This document shows, one piece after another, positions 17,310 through 26,563 of a stretch of DNA of 64,000 nucleotides (positions within the stretch are counted from its first letter, which is position 1; every line of letters begins with the position of its first letter). The notes beneath the pieces were generated by a model. It saw only the letters and a program-made list of their open reading frames with translations. It made no database searches and was not told the origin of the DNA. Position numbers and translations under genes: made by a program. Source of the DNA: an uncultured Tropicimonas sp. (GTDB lineage Bacteria > Pseudomonadota > Alphaproteobacteria > Rhodobacterales > Rhodobacteraceae); NCBI GenBank assembly GCA_947495685.1, contig CANLZY010000011.1:62001-126000 (forward strand). Reading direction: 5' to 3'.

Positions 17310-18806
17310 CTACGCCCGTCTCGATGTACTTTTCCCGCGAAACCCGAACCACAATGCAAGCGCTACGAGCGCACAGCACAGCGCCAGAAGAACCGCCGAG
17401 ATTGGCCGGTCGGTAAAGATCCACAGACCCTCGCGTGATATCAGCATCGAGCGGCGAAAGTTGTTCTCGACGATCGGGCCCAGAATCGTCCCGATCACGA
17501 CCGGCGCCAGCGGGTAGTCGGCGGCGCGCAGCAGGATCCCGAGCAGCCCGAAGCCGAACATCACCCAGAGGTCGAACACGGAGGACTGAAGCGCAAAGGT
17601 GCCAATGGCACAGAGTACGAGGATTGTCGGGATCAGCGAGGATTTCGGAAGCCGCAGCAGCCGGACAAACACCGGCACCAAGAGGAACCCGAGGACCAGA
17701 AGGAACAGATTGGCGAGGATATAGACAAGGAAAATCCCGCCGACGACCTCTGGTCGATCTGCAAAGAGGGCGGGCCCGGGAAAGAGGCCGAGGATCAGCA
17801 GGGCTCCCATCAACACGGCGGTGGTTGCATCACCCGGAATGCCCAGCGACAGGGTTGGGATGAGCGCGCCGCCACAGGTGGCGTTGTTGGCGGCTTCGGT
17901 GGCAACAACCCCGCCTTCGGCTCCTTCGCCATAGCCCTCTTCTGGCTTCGCGACCGCTTTCGCAACCGCATAGGAGGTGAAAGCGCTGATGTCGCCACCG
18001 GCCCCCGGGAGGGTTCCAAAGAACGTACCGATTGTTGAGGAGCGCAGCAGGTTGGGGATGTGGCGGGCAATGAGTTTCAACGAACGCAGGCCCGGGCGTG
18101 CCGCCCTGGGGCTTTCGCTGGAGACCTTTTCCCGACCGATGAATTGCCAGGCCATCTCCGAGACGGCAAACAGCCCGACCACGATCGACACGATGTGGAA
18201 GCCGTTGAGCATTTGGTAGCTGTCGAAGGTGAAGCGGTAGCCTGTGGACAGTTCATCCGTCCCGATTGTCGCAATAAGCATGCCGAGCATCCCAGCGAGC
18301 AATCCCTTCGTCGTGTCCTCACGCGAAACCACGGCGATGGACAGAAGCCCGAGCACCCCCAGGAGCGCCAACTCCGGCGGGCCGAACCGGGTGGCGAAGG
18401 CGGCAAGAAGGGGCGCAAACAATATCAAAAGCACGCCGCCGAACAGCCCACCGAGCGAAGAGGCACAGATGGCGAGGCCAAGCGCATCGGCGGCGCGGCC
18501 CTTTTGCGCCATGGGATAGCCGTCGAACAGCGTCGCCGCCGCAATCGGTGTTCCCGGAATGCGCAGCAGGATGGCCGAGATGGCCCCGCCGCAGGAGCCG
18601 CCGACGAACACTGCGATCAGCAGCCCCAATCCGGCAAGCGGTTCGACATAGAGGGCAACGGGCAACAACAGCACCACGCCCATGAGCGGCCCGAGCCCGG
18701 GGAGAGCGCCGATCACCAACCCCAGGATCACCCCGAGGAAGGTCAACAACAAGACTTCTGGGCTGGCCATTAGGACCGCACCGCTGGAAAGCATTTCAAA
18801 GATCAT
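17310..18806 (-). CDS. tctA: tripartite tricarboxylate transporter, large membrane subunit (TctA family)
   Basis: A 498-residue polytopic membrane protein with about 11-12 hydrophobic segments. It carries the TctA landmarks: the GALPGLGPLMGVVLLLP motif near residues 33-50 and the duplicated TLPGAGGDISAF motif around 265-277, with LSLGIPGDATTAVLMGAL later. With TctB and the periplasmic TctC it forms a secondary transporter driven by the ion gradient. It is the last gene of the sulfatase-tctC-tctB-tctA operon and starts 9 bp after tctB. The substrate is unknown; the sulfatase suggests a sulfated or carboxylated organic compound. Confidence 0.94.
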   Translation of the reverse strand: MIFEMLSSGAVLMASPEVLLLTFLGVILGLVIGALPGLGPLMGVVLLLPVALYVEPLAGLGLLIAVFVGGSCGGAISAILLRIPGTPIAAATLFDGYPMAQKGRAADALGLAICASSLGGLFGGVLLILFAPLLAAFATRFGPPELALLGVLGLLSIAVVSREDTTKGLLAGMLGMLIATIGTDELSTGYRFTFDSYQMLNGFHIVSIVVGLFAVSEMAWQFIGREKVSSESPRAARPGLRSLKLIARHIPNLLRSSTIGTFFGTLPGAGGDISAFTSYAVAKAVAKPEEGYGEGAEGGVVATEAANNATCGGALIPTLSLGIPGDATTAVLMGALLILGLFPGPALFADRPEVVGGIFLVYILANLFLLVLGFLLVPVFVRLLRLPKSSLIPTILVLCAIGTFALQSSVFDLWVMFGFGLLGILLRAADYPLAPVVIGTILGPIVENNFRRSMLISREGLWIFTDRPISAVLLALCCALVALALWFGFRGKSTSRRA

Positions 18807-18815
18807 TGCTGGCTC

Positions 18816-19307
18816 CTACCAGGGGATGGCCAAGCCGAACTGACCACGCGGCAGAACCACGTCGAGCAATCCACCGAAGACGGCGGAAAGCGCCAGGGTC
18901 ACGGCGAGTGGAACGACAATCAACTGGACCGGGGAACGCACGCCGGCCAGATACATGATCAGGGCCATGAAGAACGGTGTCGCGGCAAGATAGCCCGCCG
19001 CGCCAAGGGCCCAGAGATAGCAGGCAAAGGCCAGGAGCATCGCCGCCGGACGCGACAGTTCGGTCAGCGGTGTCCCGGACGGGGTGTGGCCTCGTGCCGC
19101 CCAGAGCCGCGGCGCAAGGGTCACGATCAGGACGGCAGCAATCAGGAGCGCCAATGCTTCGGGATAGCTGGCCGCGTTGGAATAGGGTCCGCCCGAGGCA
19201 ATGCCCTGTTCGACCATATTGCCGCGCGTCTGCTGAAAGACCAACGCGACAACCGCGGCAAACAACGCGGCAATGGCCAGTTCTGCATGGAGTTTGGTGA
19301 GACGCAT
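18816..19307 (-). CDS. tctB: tripartite tricarboxylate transporter, small membrane subunit (TctB family)
   Basis: A 163-residue membrane protein with four hydrophobic segments, the size and topology of TctB. Its N-terminus (MRLTKLHAEL) carries a first transmembrane helix with LFAAVVALVF. ATG 19307 is preceded by GGGAGGG (minus strand), giving the expected length, although the frame is open farther upstream. It lies between tctC and tctA in one operon. Confidence 0.87.
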   Translation of the reverse strand: MRLTKLHAELAIAALFAAVVALVFQQTRGNMVEQGIASGGPYSNAASYPEALALLIAAVLIVTLAPRLWAARGHTPSGTPLTELSRPAAMLLAFACYLWALGAAGYLAATPFFMALIMYLAGVRSPVQLIVVPLAVTLALSAVFGGLLDVVLPRGQFGLAIPW

Positions 19308-19369
19308 GAGACCCTCCCCAGTCCTGCGTGTCGACAGCGCGGAAAGCTGGCCGCGCTGTCGATCTATGC

Positions 19370-20365
19370 TCAGTTCAGGGCCTTGAGCTGGCCTTCTTCC
19401 CAGGTCAGGGCGTCGCCCATGGCGCGCAGTTGGTCTGCGACCGGTCCGACAACCGCCTTGTACTCTTCCGGAGCGTATCCGAGAATGTTGAACCCAAGAT
19501 TGGCAATGCTTTCCTTGACCTCTGGGCGCTCCAACGCGCGGCCCATGGCGTCCGAAAGCGTCTTCACGCGGTCTGCGGGCGTGTCGGGATGCACGACCCA
19601 CCACGTCCAGCCCATCGGTGCGAGACCCGACAGGCCGAGATCGATGTCGAGATCGGCGATGCTGTCTGCACCATGGTAGGTGTCCTTGGCGCCCGGAAGC
19701 TCGGACAGAACCAGCAGCACCTTGGCCTGCTCGCGGTTCTGCAAATAGGCCGACGGGGTGTGGAATGCGAAGTCCAGAATGCCGGCGTAGAGGTCCTTGT
19801 GGGAATCCGGATCGGACGGATAGGGAATGTTCTGTGCGACGACGCCGTAGGATTGCAGCACCTTGGCAATCACCATGTGCGGCAGGTTGTTGCGCGATCC
19901 GGTGGAATAGCGCAACCCGCCCGGATTTTCCTTGCCCCAGGCGATCATGCCTTCAAAGTCATCCCACCGTGTTTCGTCCTTGCGCCCGACAATGGAGAAT
20001 GCGTTGGAAACGGCAGCATAGAGCGGTGTGAAATCCTCGTACGTCCAGTCGGCCTTGCCCAGCACCGGCATAAGCACGAGCGGCGCAACATATCCGTCGA
20101 TCACCGTGTATCCGTCTGCGGGTTTGGCCATCGCGGTCTGGAACGCCTTGGTTCCCGCCGCACCGGGGGTCGAGACCACCGGCATGGAGACGCCGAGTTC
20201 GTCCGACATGGCTTCGGCGAGGATCTGGCTTGCGGCCATGGCGCCGCCGGGCGCCCAGGGGAAGATATTCTCGACCGTGCGGGCGGGGAAGTCCTCGGCC
20301 TGCACCAGGGTTGCCGCAGTCGCCAGCGCAGCGGCGAATACCGTCGTTCGGCTCCAGAGTTTCAT
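19370..20365 (-). CDS. tctC: tripartite tricarboxylate transporter substrate-binding protein (TctC/Bug family)
   Basis: A 331-residue periplasmic binding protein with a Sec signal peptide ending at VQAED (about residue 25). The Bug-family N-terminal motif is recognisable: FPARTVENIFPWAPGGAMAA, where a carboxylate ligand is normally bound, followed by STPGAAGTKAFQTAMAKPADGYTV. Its ATG overlaps the sulfatase stop codon (ATGA), with GGAGGAAA upstream, so expression of the two is coupled. The ligand is probably a carboxylated compound related to the sulfatase substrate. Confidence 0.92.
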   Translation of the reverse strand: MKLWSRTTVFAAALATAATLVQAEDFPARTVENIFPWAPGGAMAASQILAEAMSDELGVSMPVVSTPGAAGTKAFQTAMAKPADGYTVIDGYVAPLVLMPVLGKADWTYEDFTPLYAAVSNAFSIVGRKDETRWDDFEGMIAWGKENPGGLRYSTGSRNNLPHMVIAKVLQSYGVVAQNIPYPSDPDSHKDLYAGILDFAFHTPSAYLQNREQAKVLLVLSELPGAKDTYHGADSIADLDIDLGLSGLAPMGWTWWVVHPDTPADRVKTLSDAMGRALERPEVKESIANLGFNILGYAPEEYKAVVGPVADQLRAMGDALTWEEGQLKALN

Positions 20366-21993
20366 GATGTCGTTTCCTCCTTCAATTGTCCAAGTCCGGA
20401 CCCTCCGTGTCCGGGGTGTGTCGTCCCTGCCGCCGGGTCTGGTACGCTCAGGCCGTAATGGGCAAAGATCTCGTCTGGCGCATCGTGTTCGGCCAGATGG
20501 CGAGCGGCCGCGACTTCCAGGCGGCGGCATGTGGCAGGATCGTCCAGGGGATGCTCCTGCCGCGGGTCAGTGATCACGTCGAAAAGTGGCGAGTTCGCCG
20601 GGCGCCGGGCCGTGGCCTCGAACCCTGCCTCGCCGATGGGCGCCATGGCATCGATACGCAGCACCGGGCTTCCCTTGGTGAAATCCATCGGCGGCGCCAG
20701 ACGGGCGGTCCCGAGTTCCGCGAGCGAAAAGTCTCGATCGATATGATGCGGCGCAAGAGTGTAATGTGACAGTCCGCAAGCCGTCTCGTCCGTCGGGTAC
20801 AGGTAGTAGGTGAAGCGGCCATCGGTGACGCACATCGGGCCGGCGAACATACCCAGAACCGCCGTTTCGCGCCCGACGTCTTCACCCTGCAGTGCGGGAA
20901 CCAACGAGTGCGCGCGGACTTCCGACGGAATCGGCGCGCCGTGAAGTTCAAGGATGGTCGGCATAAGGTCGGTGGTCTGTGTCAGGCCCGGATAGCGGCC
21001 GGGTTTCCCATCGGGATGCCGGATCATCAGCGGTATATGCGAGATTTCCTCGTAGAGCGGCATCTTGTTCTTGCCCCACCACGCGTGCTCGCCCAACAGG
21101 AAGCCGTGGTCCGTCGTCACGATCACGCAGGTATCGTCCCAACCCTCGGTCTCGTCGAGCCAGTCCAGAAGGCGCCCGAATTGCTCGTCACAATGCGCCA
21201 CGAGCGCGGCGTAATTCGCCCGGATCTCGGCGATCTCGGCATCCGAGCCTGTGACTTCCTCGTAGACCGGCCAGTCGAGAACCTTGTTCGTCCGTCCCGC
21301 CCCCGCCGCCTGTCGGAACCGTTCAGGGGCGTTGAACGGCTCATGCGGATCGAAGCACTCGATTTGCAGAAACCAGTCGTCGGCCCTGCCGTTCGTGTCG
21401 AGAAATGCGAGGGCCTCGTCAAAGCATTGGACGGTCGGCCATGCCTTCTCCCCCTCGTCTTCGAGAGTGAGATAGTTGATTGCACCGCGCGACCGGCGCC
21501 ATTCCGTCTCGGAAACGCTGTAGCGGGTCACGTTTTGCCCTTCCGGAAGGTCTTTCAGCGGGTAGTGCCGGCTATCAAATCGCTCCTGGATCTCCCGCAG
21601 GGGAGGCGCAACCACGACCTTGTGCGGATCGTACTCCTGGCCGCGGATAAATTGCCAACTGTCAAAGGCGTTCACGTATCCCGTGCCACCGACCTCACCG
21701 TAGTGCAGGTGGTCGGTCACGATATGGGTGTAGACGCCCCGGGCGCTCAGATCCCGGGCAAACGAGTTGTCGAAAGGTTCGAGGGGGCCCCAGGACCTGT
21801 GCAGGAAATTGAGACGCCCCGTGTGCATGTCGCGCCGCGCCGGAATGCAGGGCATCGAGCCCACGTAGTGGCTGTCGAAAACCATTGCTTGTTTGGCGAA
21901 ACGATCAAAATTCGGTGTCGCAAGCGCCGTGCCGCCATAGGCGCCGAGCGCGGAACGGTTGAGCGAGTCGAAAAGGACGAAAATGGTTCGCAT
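20362..21993 (-). CDS. type I (formylglycine) sulfatase, cytoplasmic
   Basis: A 543-residue alkaline-phosphatase-superfamily sulfatase. CIPAR at residues 49-53 is the CxPxR motif whose Cys is converted to formylglycine. D9 in VLFDS and the later TDHGFLLGEH segment provide metal ligands. No signal peptide is present, so it should act in the cytoplasm after the substrate has been imported, and the coupled TctABC transporter fits this. ATG 21993 has GGAGG five bases upstream. The LysR gene divergently upstream is its likely regulator. Phosphonate monoesterase activity is an alternative for this fold. The substrate is not identifiable. Confidence 0.9.
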   Translation of the reverse strand: MRTIFVLFDSLNRSALGAYGGTALATPNFDRFAKQAMVFDSHYVGSMPCIPARRDMHTGRLNFLHRSWGPLEPFDNSFARDLSARGVYTHIVTDHLHYGEVGGTGYVNAFDSWQFIRGQEYDPHKVVVAPPLREIQERFDSRHYPLKDLPEGQNVTRYSVSETEWRRSRGAINYLTLEDEGEKAWPTVQCFDEALAFLDTNGRADDWFLQIECFDPHEPFNAPERFRQAAGAGRTNKVLDWPVYEEVTGSDAEIAEIRANYAALVAHCDEQFGRLLDWLDETEGWDDTCVIVTTDHGFLLGEHAWWGKNKMPLYEEISHIPLMIRHPDGKPGRYPGLTQTTDLMPTILELHGAPIPSEVRAHSLVPALQGEDVGRETAVLGMFAGPMCVTDGRFTYYLYPTDETACGLSHYTLAPHHIDRDFSLAELGTARLAPPMDFTKGSPVLRIDAMAPIGEAGFEATARRPANSPLFDVITDPRQEHPLDDPATCRRLEVAAARHLAEHDAPDEIFAHYGLSVPDPAAGTTHPGHGGSGLGQLKEETTS

Positions 21994-22079
21994 CAAGACC
22001 TCCCTGGTCAGCAGTATCCTGCCCGATCTGATTGCATTGGAAAATTGAAATTATATCGCACCCTCTATAGACTGAGGGA

Positions 22080-22976
22080 ATGGACAAACTGCTTCTCACC
22101 TTTCTGGAGATCTTCCGAACCGGCTCCCTGACGACAGCGGCAGCACGGCTGAACATCACCCAACCCTCGCTGACAAAGCGCTTGCAGCAATTGGAAGACA
22201 TCTACAGTGCCGCGCTCTTCGAACGGGGCGTTTCGGGGGCAAAGCCCACGCAGGCAGGCCTGGCGCTCGTCACCTATGCCGAACGCATAGAATCCGAGAC
22301 CCACCAGTCGCACGAGGCGGTAACGGCGGTGCGAGACCGCCGCATGGAAGTGTTGCGGATCGGGGCGGGGCCGCTCTTCCATCTGCGCCACCTGTGCGGC
22401 CCTTTGCTGAACATCCGCAAGGCGTTTCCCGACACGCGAGTCGAACTGGTAACGGGTCTCTACCGCGACTCGATGAAAGATCTCGAGAGCTTCCAGCTCG
22501 ATATCGTCTTTGGCGCACATGAAGCCCGCGAACTCGCGGATCAGCTCCATTTTGTCCCCATGACCGAGGTGGAGCAGGGCGTCGCCCTGCGAAAGGGACA
22601 CCCACTTTCGAATGCCGAAATGCTGGACGCACCAACCCTGGCCGGCCTCGAATGGATCATCTACGGAAAGCGAACCGAAGACGCCGTCTTGCCCAATGGG
22701 TTCTTCATGAGAGCCGGCATTCCTGTTCCGTCCTGCCGTTTTCTGACAAGTTCCTTCACCGCAGGCCTGCAGACCGTTGCACGAAGCGACGCTGCCATGA
22801 TGGTTCCGATCGAACTTGCCCCTGCCCTCCCAGTCACGGGACTAACATTGCACAAAACGTCTCCGTCAATCGCGCTTATGCCGGCGGGAGGCTTCCTTCG
22901 GAGGGCGACACTAGAGTTCGAAATCGTTGCTGCCCTACTTCAGGAAGTCCAGGTCGGCATCAACAATGGACTGTAG
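22080..22976 (+). CDS. LysR-family transcriptional regulator
   Basis: A 298-residue LysR protein. The N-terminal winged helix-turn-helix (residues 1-60) contains TGSLTTAAARLNITQPSLTKRLQQLE, and the remainder is the effector-binding domain. It is transcribed away from the sulfatase-tctCBA operon, with 86 bp between the two start codons. That is the usual LysR arrangement, so it probably controls the operon in response to the transported substrate. The intergenic DNA is AT-rich for this genome (AAATTGAAATTATATCG). Confidence 0.93.
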   Translation: MDKLLLTFLEIFRTGSLTTAAARLNITQPSLTKRLQQLEDIYSAALFERGVSGAKPTQAGLALVTYAERIESETHQSHEAVTAVRDRRMEVLRIGAGPLFHLRHLCGPLLNIRKAFPDTRVELVTGLYRDSMKDLESFQLDIVFGAHEARELADQLHFVPMTEVEQGVALRKGHPLSNAEMLDAPTLAGLEWIIYGKRTEDAVLPNGFFMRAGIPVPSCRFLTSSFTAGLQTVARSDAAMMVPIELAPALPVTGLTLHKTSPSIALMPAGGFLRRATLEFEIVAALLQEVQVGINNGL

Positions 22977-23149
22977 CGAACCGGGCTGCCTCCGTGTCCC
23001 ATTCTGGCAAAAGGAACAGCAGTTCCAAGTGACCTCGCTCCGGCTGGTCGTTTGGCATCAAATGGGGTTCCGGCATGAGCAACTAGCGCAATCCCGATCG
23101 AGCCGCCCCGGGTTTGCCGTCGGCTTCAACACCTCAGGGATGGAGCATC

Positions 23150-24140
23150 ATGAGCAAGACAACGAACAGGTAATCCGCCGAAGTGCAAAAGCGTGGCGTT
23201 TGCATGGTCCCGGATCATCAAGCACAACATGAGAGCCGCGGGTCGGCGATCCTGTCGATTGCCCCTTCGACCGTCTACGATCAAAAGGCCAAGCGGGCGA
23301 ACCCCGACCGGCTGTCCGATCGGGCGAAGCGGGACCCGGAACTGCGGCCGAGAATCCAGCGGGTCCGGGAGCAGAATTACATGGCCTCCGGCGTTCGAAA
23401 TGTCTGGCACCAGATGCGCCGGAAGGGCCTTGATGTCGCTCGCGGCACTGTCGCGCGACTGATGACAGACACGGGGATCGACGGCACCATTGCGAGGCAA
23501 GAAGGTTCGAACGACGACCCCGAACGCGCAATCTTTCCCGCTCGACAAGGTGAACCGCCAGTTCAATGATCCTGCGCCGAACATGCGATGCCCCCGCGGC
23601 GTTGCCCGCATCGCCTGCCGAGTACCAGGTGAGCGAGTTCACCTCCGTTGACACCTGGCATGGCCCCGTGCGTGTCGCCGCTCGGCCATTGGTCTCGAGC
23701 CAATGGCGAACAAGGTCTCGCTCATCGACGCATTTACACGCCGCATCGTCGGTTAGGGGGAGAGCCGGACGGCCAACGCTGGTTTCGTGCTGAGTGCGTT
23801 CGAACAGGCTGTGCATCCGCGACACCCCGGAACGGGGCTGGTGAAACAATCGGGCTGCGGGTCACAATACCTGGCCACTTGCCATGCCGAGCGCTTGGCG
23901 GAGGCCGGGATCGAGCCATCCGTCGGCAGCGTCCGTGCCTCCTGTGACAATGCCCTGGCCGAAACGATAAACGGCCTGTTCAAAACCGAGATCCTCCACC
24001 GGCGTGGTCCCTGGCGCAGCCTCGACGCCGTAGAAAACGCCACCCTCGAAAGGGTGGATTGGTTCAGCAACCGCCGCTTGCTCGAACGCATGGGATATAT
24101 CCGCCTGCAAAAGCCGAGACAAACTTCCACGCCGTTCCGG
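23150..24140 (+). pseudogene. decayed IS3-family transposase (orfA-orfB remnant)
   Basis: The reading begins MSKTTNR, as in IS3-type orfA, then hits a stop and shifts frame. AEVQKRGVCMVPDHQAQHES and GSAILSIA continue the orfA similarity. The text then jumps into orfB (APSTVYDQKAKR..., RVREQNYMASGVRNVWHQMRRKGLDVARGTVARLM), so the end of orfA and the start of orfB are missing. After further frameshifts the integrase core resumes with GCGSQYLATCHAERLAEAGIEPSVGS, DNALAETINGLFKTE and RRGPWRSLDAVENATL. At least three frame changes make it non-functional. No terminal repeats were found. Confidence 0.82.
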
Positions 24141-24363
24141 AAAAACCAGACATGGCCGCGCAACCAAGATCAATCAACCGCCGGAAAACTCACGGCCGTT
24201 CACGGGTTAGGATGCATCAGAGGAGAAATGTGGCCTGATGCCTAACACAGCTATGTCGTATTCCTGCCATTGCCGCCGCTGCAATCCCCCGGTGCCAGCC
24301 AACAGGAGTCCGTAATTAAGGGCGGGAACCGGACCTTCGCTACGCTCGACATCAAGGTCGGAC

Positions 24364-24915
24364 ATGCGGGCTTTCCAGACCTCGGTTCTGCTCAAGCTGT
24401 TCATCCATGGCTATCTGAACCGGATCCCCTCGAACCGAAGGCTGGAACGCGCGACGGGCTGGTATGGCGGGGTGATGTGGCTGACCGGCCAGATGTCATC
24501 GAGCGATCCCGACGCCCGCGCCAAGGCGACAAGCGCCCGGCGAAGCGGGCTCGTCGGCGACAACGTCCTGGGCGCCATTGAGTCCGAGAGCCACCTGATC
24601 CCGACGCATGACGTCACGAACCAGGGCTTTGACCGCGACCGACTGAGCCCGATGGCGACGACGGCAAGGGAGGCGCTCAACCGCGAATATCTGAATGCGA
24701 TTGCCGACAAGGGTTACTTCAGCGGTGCCGAAATTCGTTCCTGCCGCGAGGCAGGCATCATTCTGACCGTCGCCCGGCTCGAAACCTCGGGCAGCCGCAG
24801 CAAGGGCATGTTCGTGAAGGTCAACGTTCATCCCGACCCTGACCGGGATGTCTGTCGCTGCCCCGCCCGCAAGGAACTGAAGTATCACTACACGCGGAAC
24901 GTCGGCATCCTCTGA
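24364..24915 (+). pseudogene. IS1182-type (IS4-like) transposase remnant with internal deletion
   Basis: The first 50 codons match the N-terminal region of IS1182-family transposases (SVLLKLFIHGYLNRIPSNRRLERA and VMWLTGQM). The sequence then jumps directly to the SDPDARAKATS segment and the catalytic-core part VGDNVLGAIESESHLIPTHDVTN and NAIADKGYFSGAEI. More than 100 residues that normally lie between these blocks are absent, and the protein ends early after KYHYT. The gene is therefore internally deleted and truncated at the C-terminus. Further upstream sequence in a shifted frame may be its original beginning. Confidence 0.75.
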
Positions 24916-24959
24916 ATCTGCTAAATGAACGTTCCTACCGAACCAGGACAGACATTCAG

Positions 24960-25465
24960 TTTTGTGTGCCAGCGGTCGATTCCGTGCACCACGCTGTAGA
25001 AACCCTCCTCCCGGGACGGCGTAGCGATGTGGCCGCAGACCGGCCGGGACAATTCGTCGGTACCAGCGAACGAATGGTCGCCTTGGGCGCCGCATGCGCC
25101 CCGCCTTCCCAAGCAGATCTCGTCGAACACATCCAGGACGGGCAATTGGTGTGCCGGGCCTGTCCGGTCAAGATTACCCAGCATTCAGCAGCGGGGGGCG
25201 ATCGTGTTCACCGGGATTTCAAGGACAACAGAGATACCGGCGTTCACCAGCCCCGAAACATGGCCCCCGTGATGGTGGGCACCTGTGATGTACGGCGCAG
25301 GAAAACCGGGGTCATCCCTATCTGGTCGGCGTAAAGCGCGTTCAGCCAAGTGTCTTCGGCGATCACGATGGTCCCGTCTTGGCCGCCGAGTTCCGCTGTC
25401 AATGCGGACTTCCCGGCGGCAGACTTTCCGTAGAGCAGATGCAGGACGGGCGATGTGGGAGACAT
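24960..25465 (-). pseudogene. frameshifted P-loop (AAA/zeta-like) kinase
   Basis: The gene begins at ATG 25465 with MSPTSPVLHLLYGKSAAGKSALTA, whose GKSAAGKS is a Walker A loop, and continues as a small-molecule-kinase-like P-loop protein. The first frame ends at 25244. The similarity then continues in another frame (LVNAGISVVLEIPVNTIAP, then an in-frame TGA at 25185-25187, then GPAHQLPVLDVFDEICLGR and AQGDHSFAGTDELSR). The TGA sits where a Trp is expected from my memory of the family. One frameshift plus one nonsense codon therefore inactivate it. It is adjacent to transposase debris. Confidence 0.7.
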
Positions 25466-25517
25466 GAAAACTCCCCTGTTCGGCGTATCGTGATCGATCG
25501 ATGTTCGATGCGACTGG

Positions 25518-26024
25518 TCAGGTCGCCTGGGCCTTGTCCAGAACCAGCCACAGCAGGCCGGACAGCAGCATGGCGGCGGAAGACCCGCAGGCCAAGGTTC
25601 GCACGCCATTCCAGAAGGTCCAGCGCGGCAGGTAGGTATCTCGCCAGAAGTCACAGGTTTCCGGCGCGGTCAGATCCATCCTGGCCAGCGTTTCGTTGAG
25701 CGGCACGTTGAAGACCACTGTTACCCCGAAACAGCCGACGAGGTAGAACAGCCCCGAGAGCAGGATCAATGTGCCGCTCCAGCCAGCAAGGCTTGTCGCG
25801 GCGTAGCCGATGATGAGCGCCGACACCGCGGCCATTCCGAGAAACAGCGTCATGAAGACCCAGTGGAAAACCTCCCGGTTGATAGATTGCATGACCTCGA
25901 CACCGCCGGTTCCGCCAGTGCGATACAGCGACCGCATGATGAAGTCGGAGAAGGCGAGGAAGACGCCACCGATAAAGGCATAGGCCAGGATGCAGAGTTG
26001 CAGCAGGATGATAGGAACGGACAT
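25518..26024 (-). CDS. DUF1772 (anthrone-oxygenase-like) membrane protein
   Basis: A 168-residue protein with four hydrophobic segments (about 5-28, 52-75, 80-105, 142-162). The family pattern includes MQSINREVFHWVFM near residue 45 and FNVPLNETLA near 105, which matches DUF1772 proteins. Members occur near stress and quinone-metabolism genes; the function is uncertain. It is the last gene of a small same-strand group downstream of an AraC regulator: NmrA-like, DUF4345, DUF1772. Confidence 0.82.
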   Translation of the reverse strand: MSVPIILLQLCILAYAFIGGVFLAFSDFIMRSLYRTGGTGGVEVMQSINREVFHWVFMTLFLGMAAVSALIIGYAATSLAGWSGTLILLSGLFYLVGCFGVTVVFNVPLNETLARMDLTAPETCDFWRDTYLPRWTFWNGVRTLACGSSAAMLLSGLLWLVLDKAQAT

Positions 26025-26097
26025 CTTTTTTGAACTTTCCTCTAACGTTTAAGGGGATGGCCGGAAGGTCGGGATCTTCCGCCGTTGGCGTCTTGGG

Positions 26098-26529
26098 TCA
26101 GTGAGTGGCGAAACGATCTCCGACTTGGCCGGAGACCACTGAACGCCGCCGGGGACGAAAGGCCGCAAGGCATAGCACCGCGATTGCCAACTCGATCGCC
26201 AGCGCCCAGAGGATGCCGGCCGAGGGCATGCCATCGACGAGCAGCCCGAGAATGCGCCCGGCTGGGAAGGCGAGAAACACGGTCAGCGCCACTACCATGG
26301 ACACATGGCTGAAGGTGCTCTGCCGGATGCCGGCGAGCATGAGGCCGCCGAACGCGGCCAGCCCGGCGGCAGGGGCCCGCAATTCGCTGAGAAGACTGGT
26401 GTCGCCGCCAGGAGAGACGCCGTAACTTGCGTAGAATGTGTGCGGATCTGCCAGGATGAAAGCGCCGATCCCAAGCGCCGTGGCGCCGGAAATGCCGAGC
26501 GTGATCTTCTGGAGTAGAGTGAGAGTCAT
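26098..26529 (-). CDS. DUF4345 family small membrane protein
   Basis: A 143-residue protein with four predicted transmembrane helices. The pattern LRAPAAGLAAFGGLMLAG and FPAGRILGLLVDGMP is typical of DUF4345 proteins. ATG 26529 begins MTLTLLQKITL; the longer upstream frame is unlikely. Its stop is 73 bp before the DUF1772 gene, and its start 34 bp after the NmrA-like gene. Function unknown; these families are often co-located with AraC regulators. Confidence 0.75.
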   Translation of the reverse strand: MTLTLLQKITLGISGATALGIGAFILADPHTFYASYGVSPGGDTSLLSELRAPAAGLAAFGGLMLAGIRQSTFSHVSMVVALTVFLAFPAGRILGLLVDGMPSAGILWALAIELAIAVLCLAAFRPRRRSVVSGQVGDRFATH

Positions 26530-26563
26530 TGGATAATCCTTAGCTCTGAAATTGGGATGTGGT

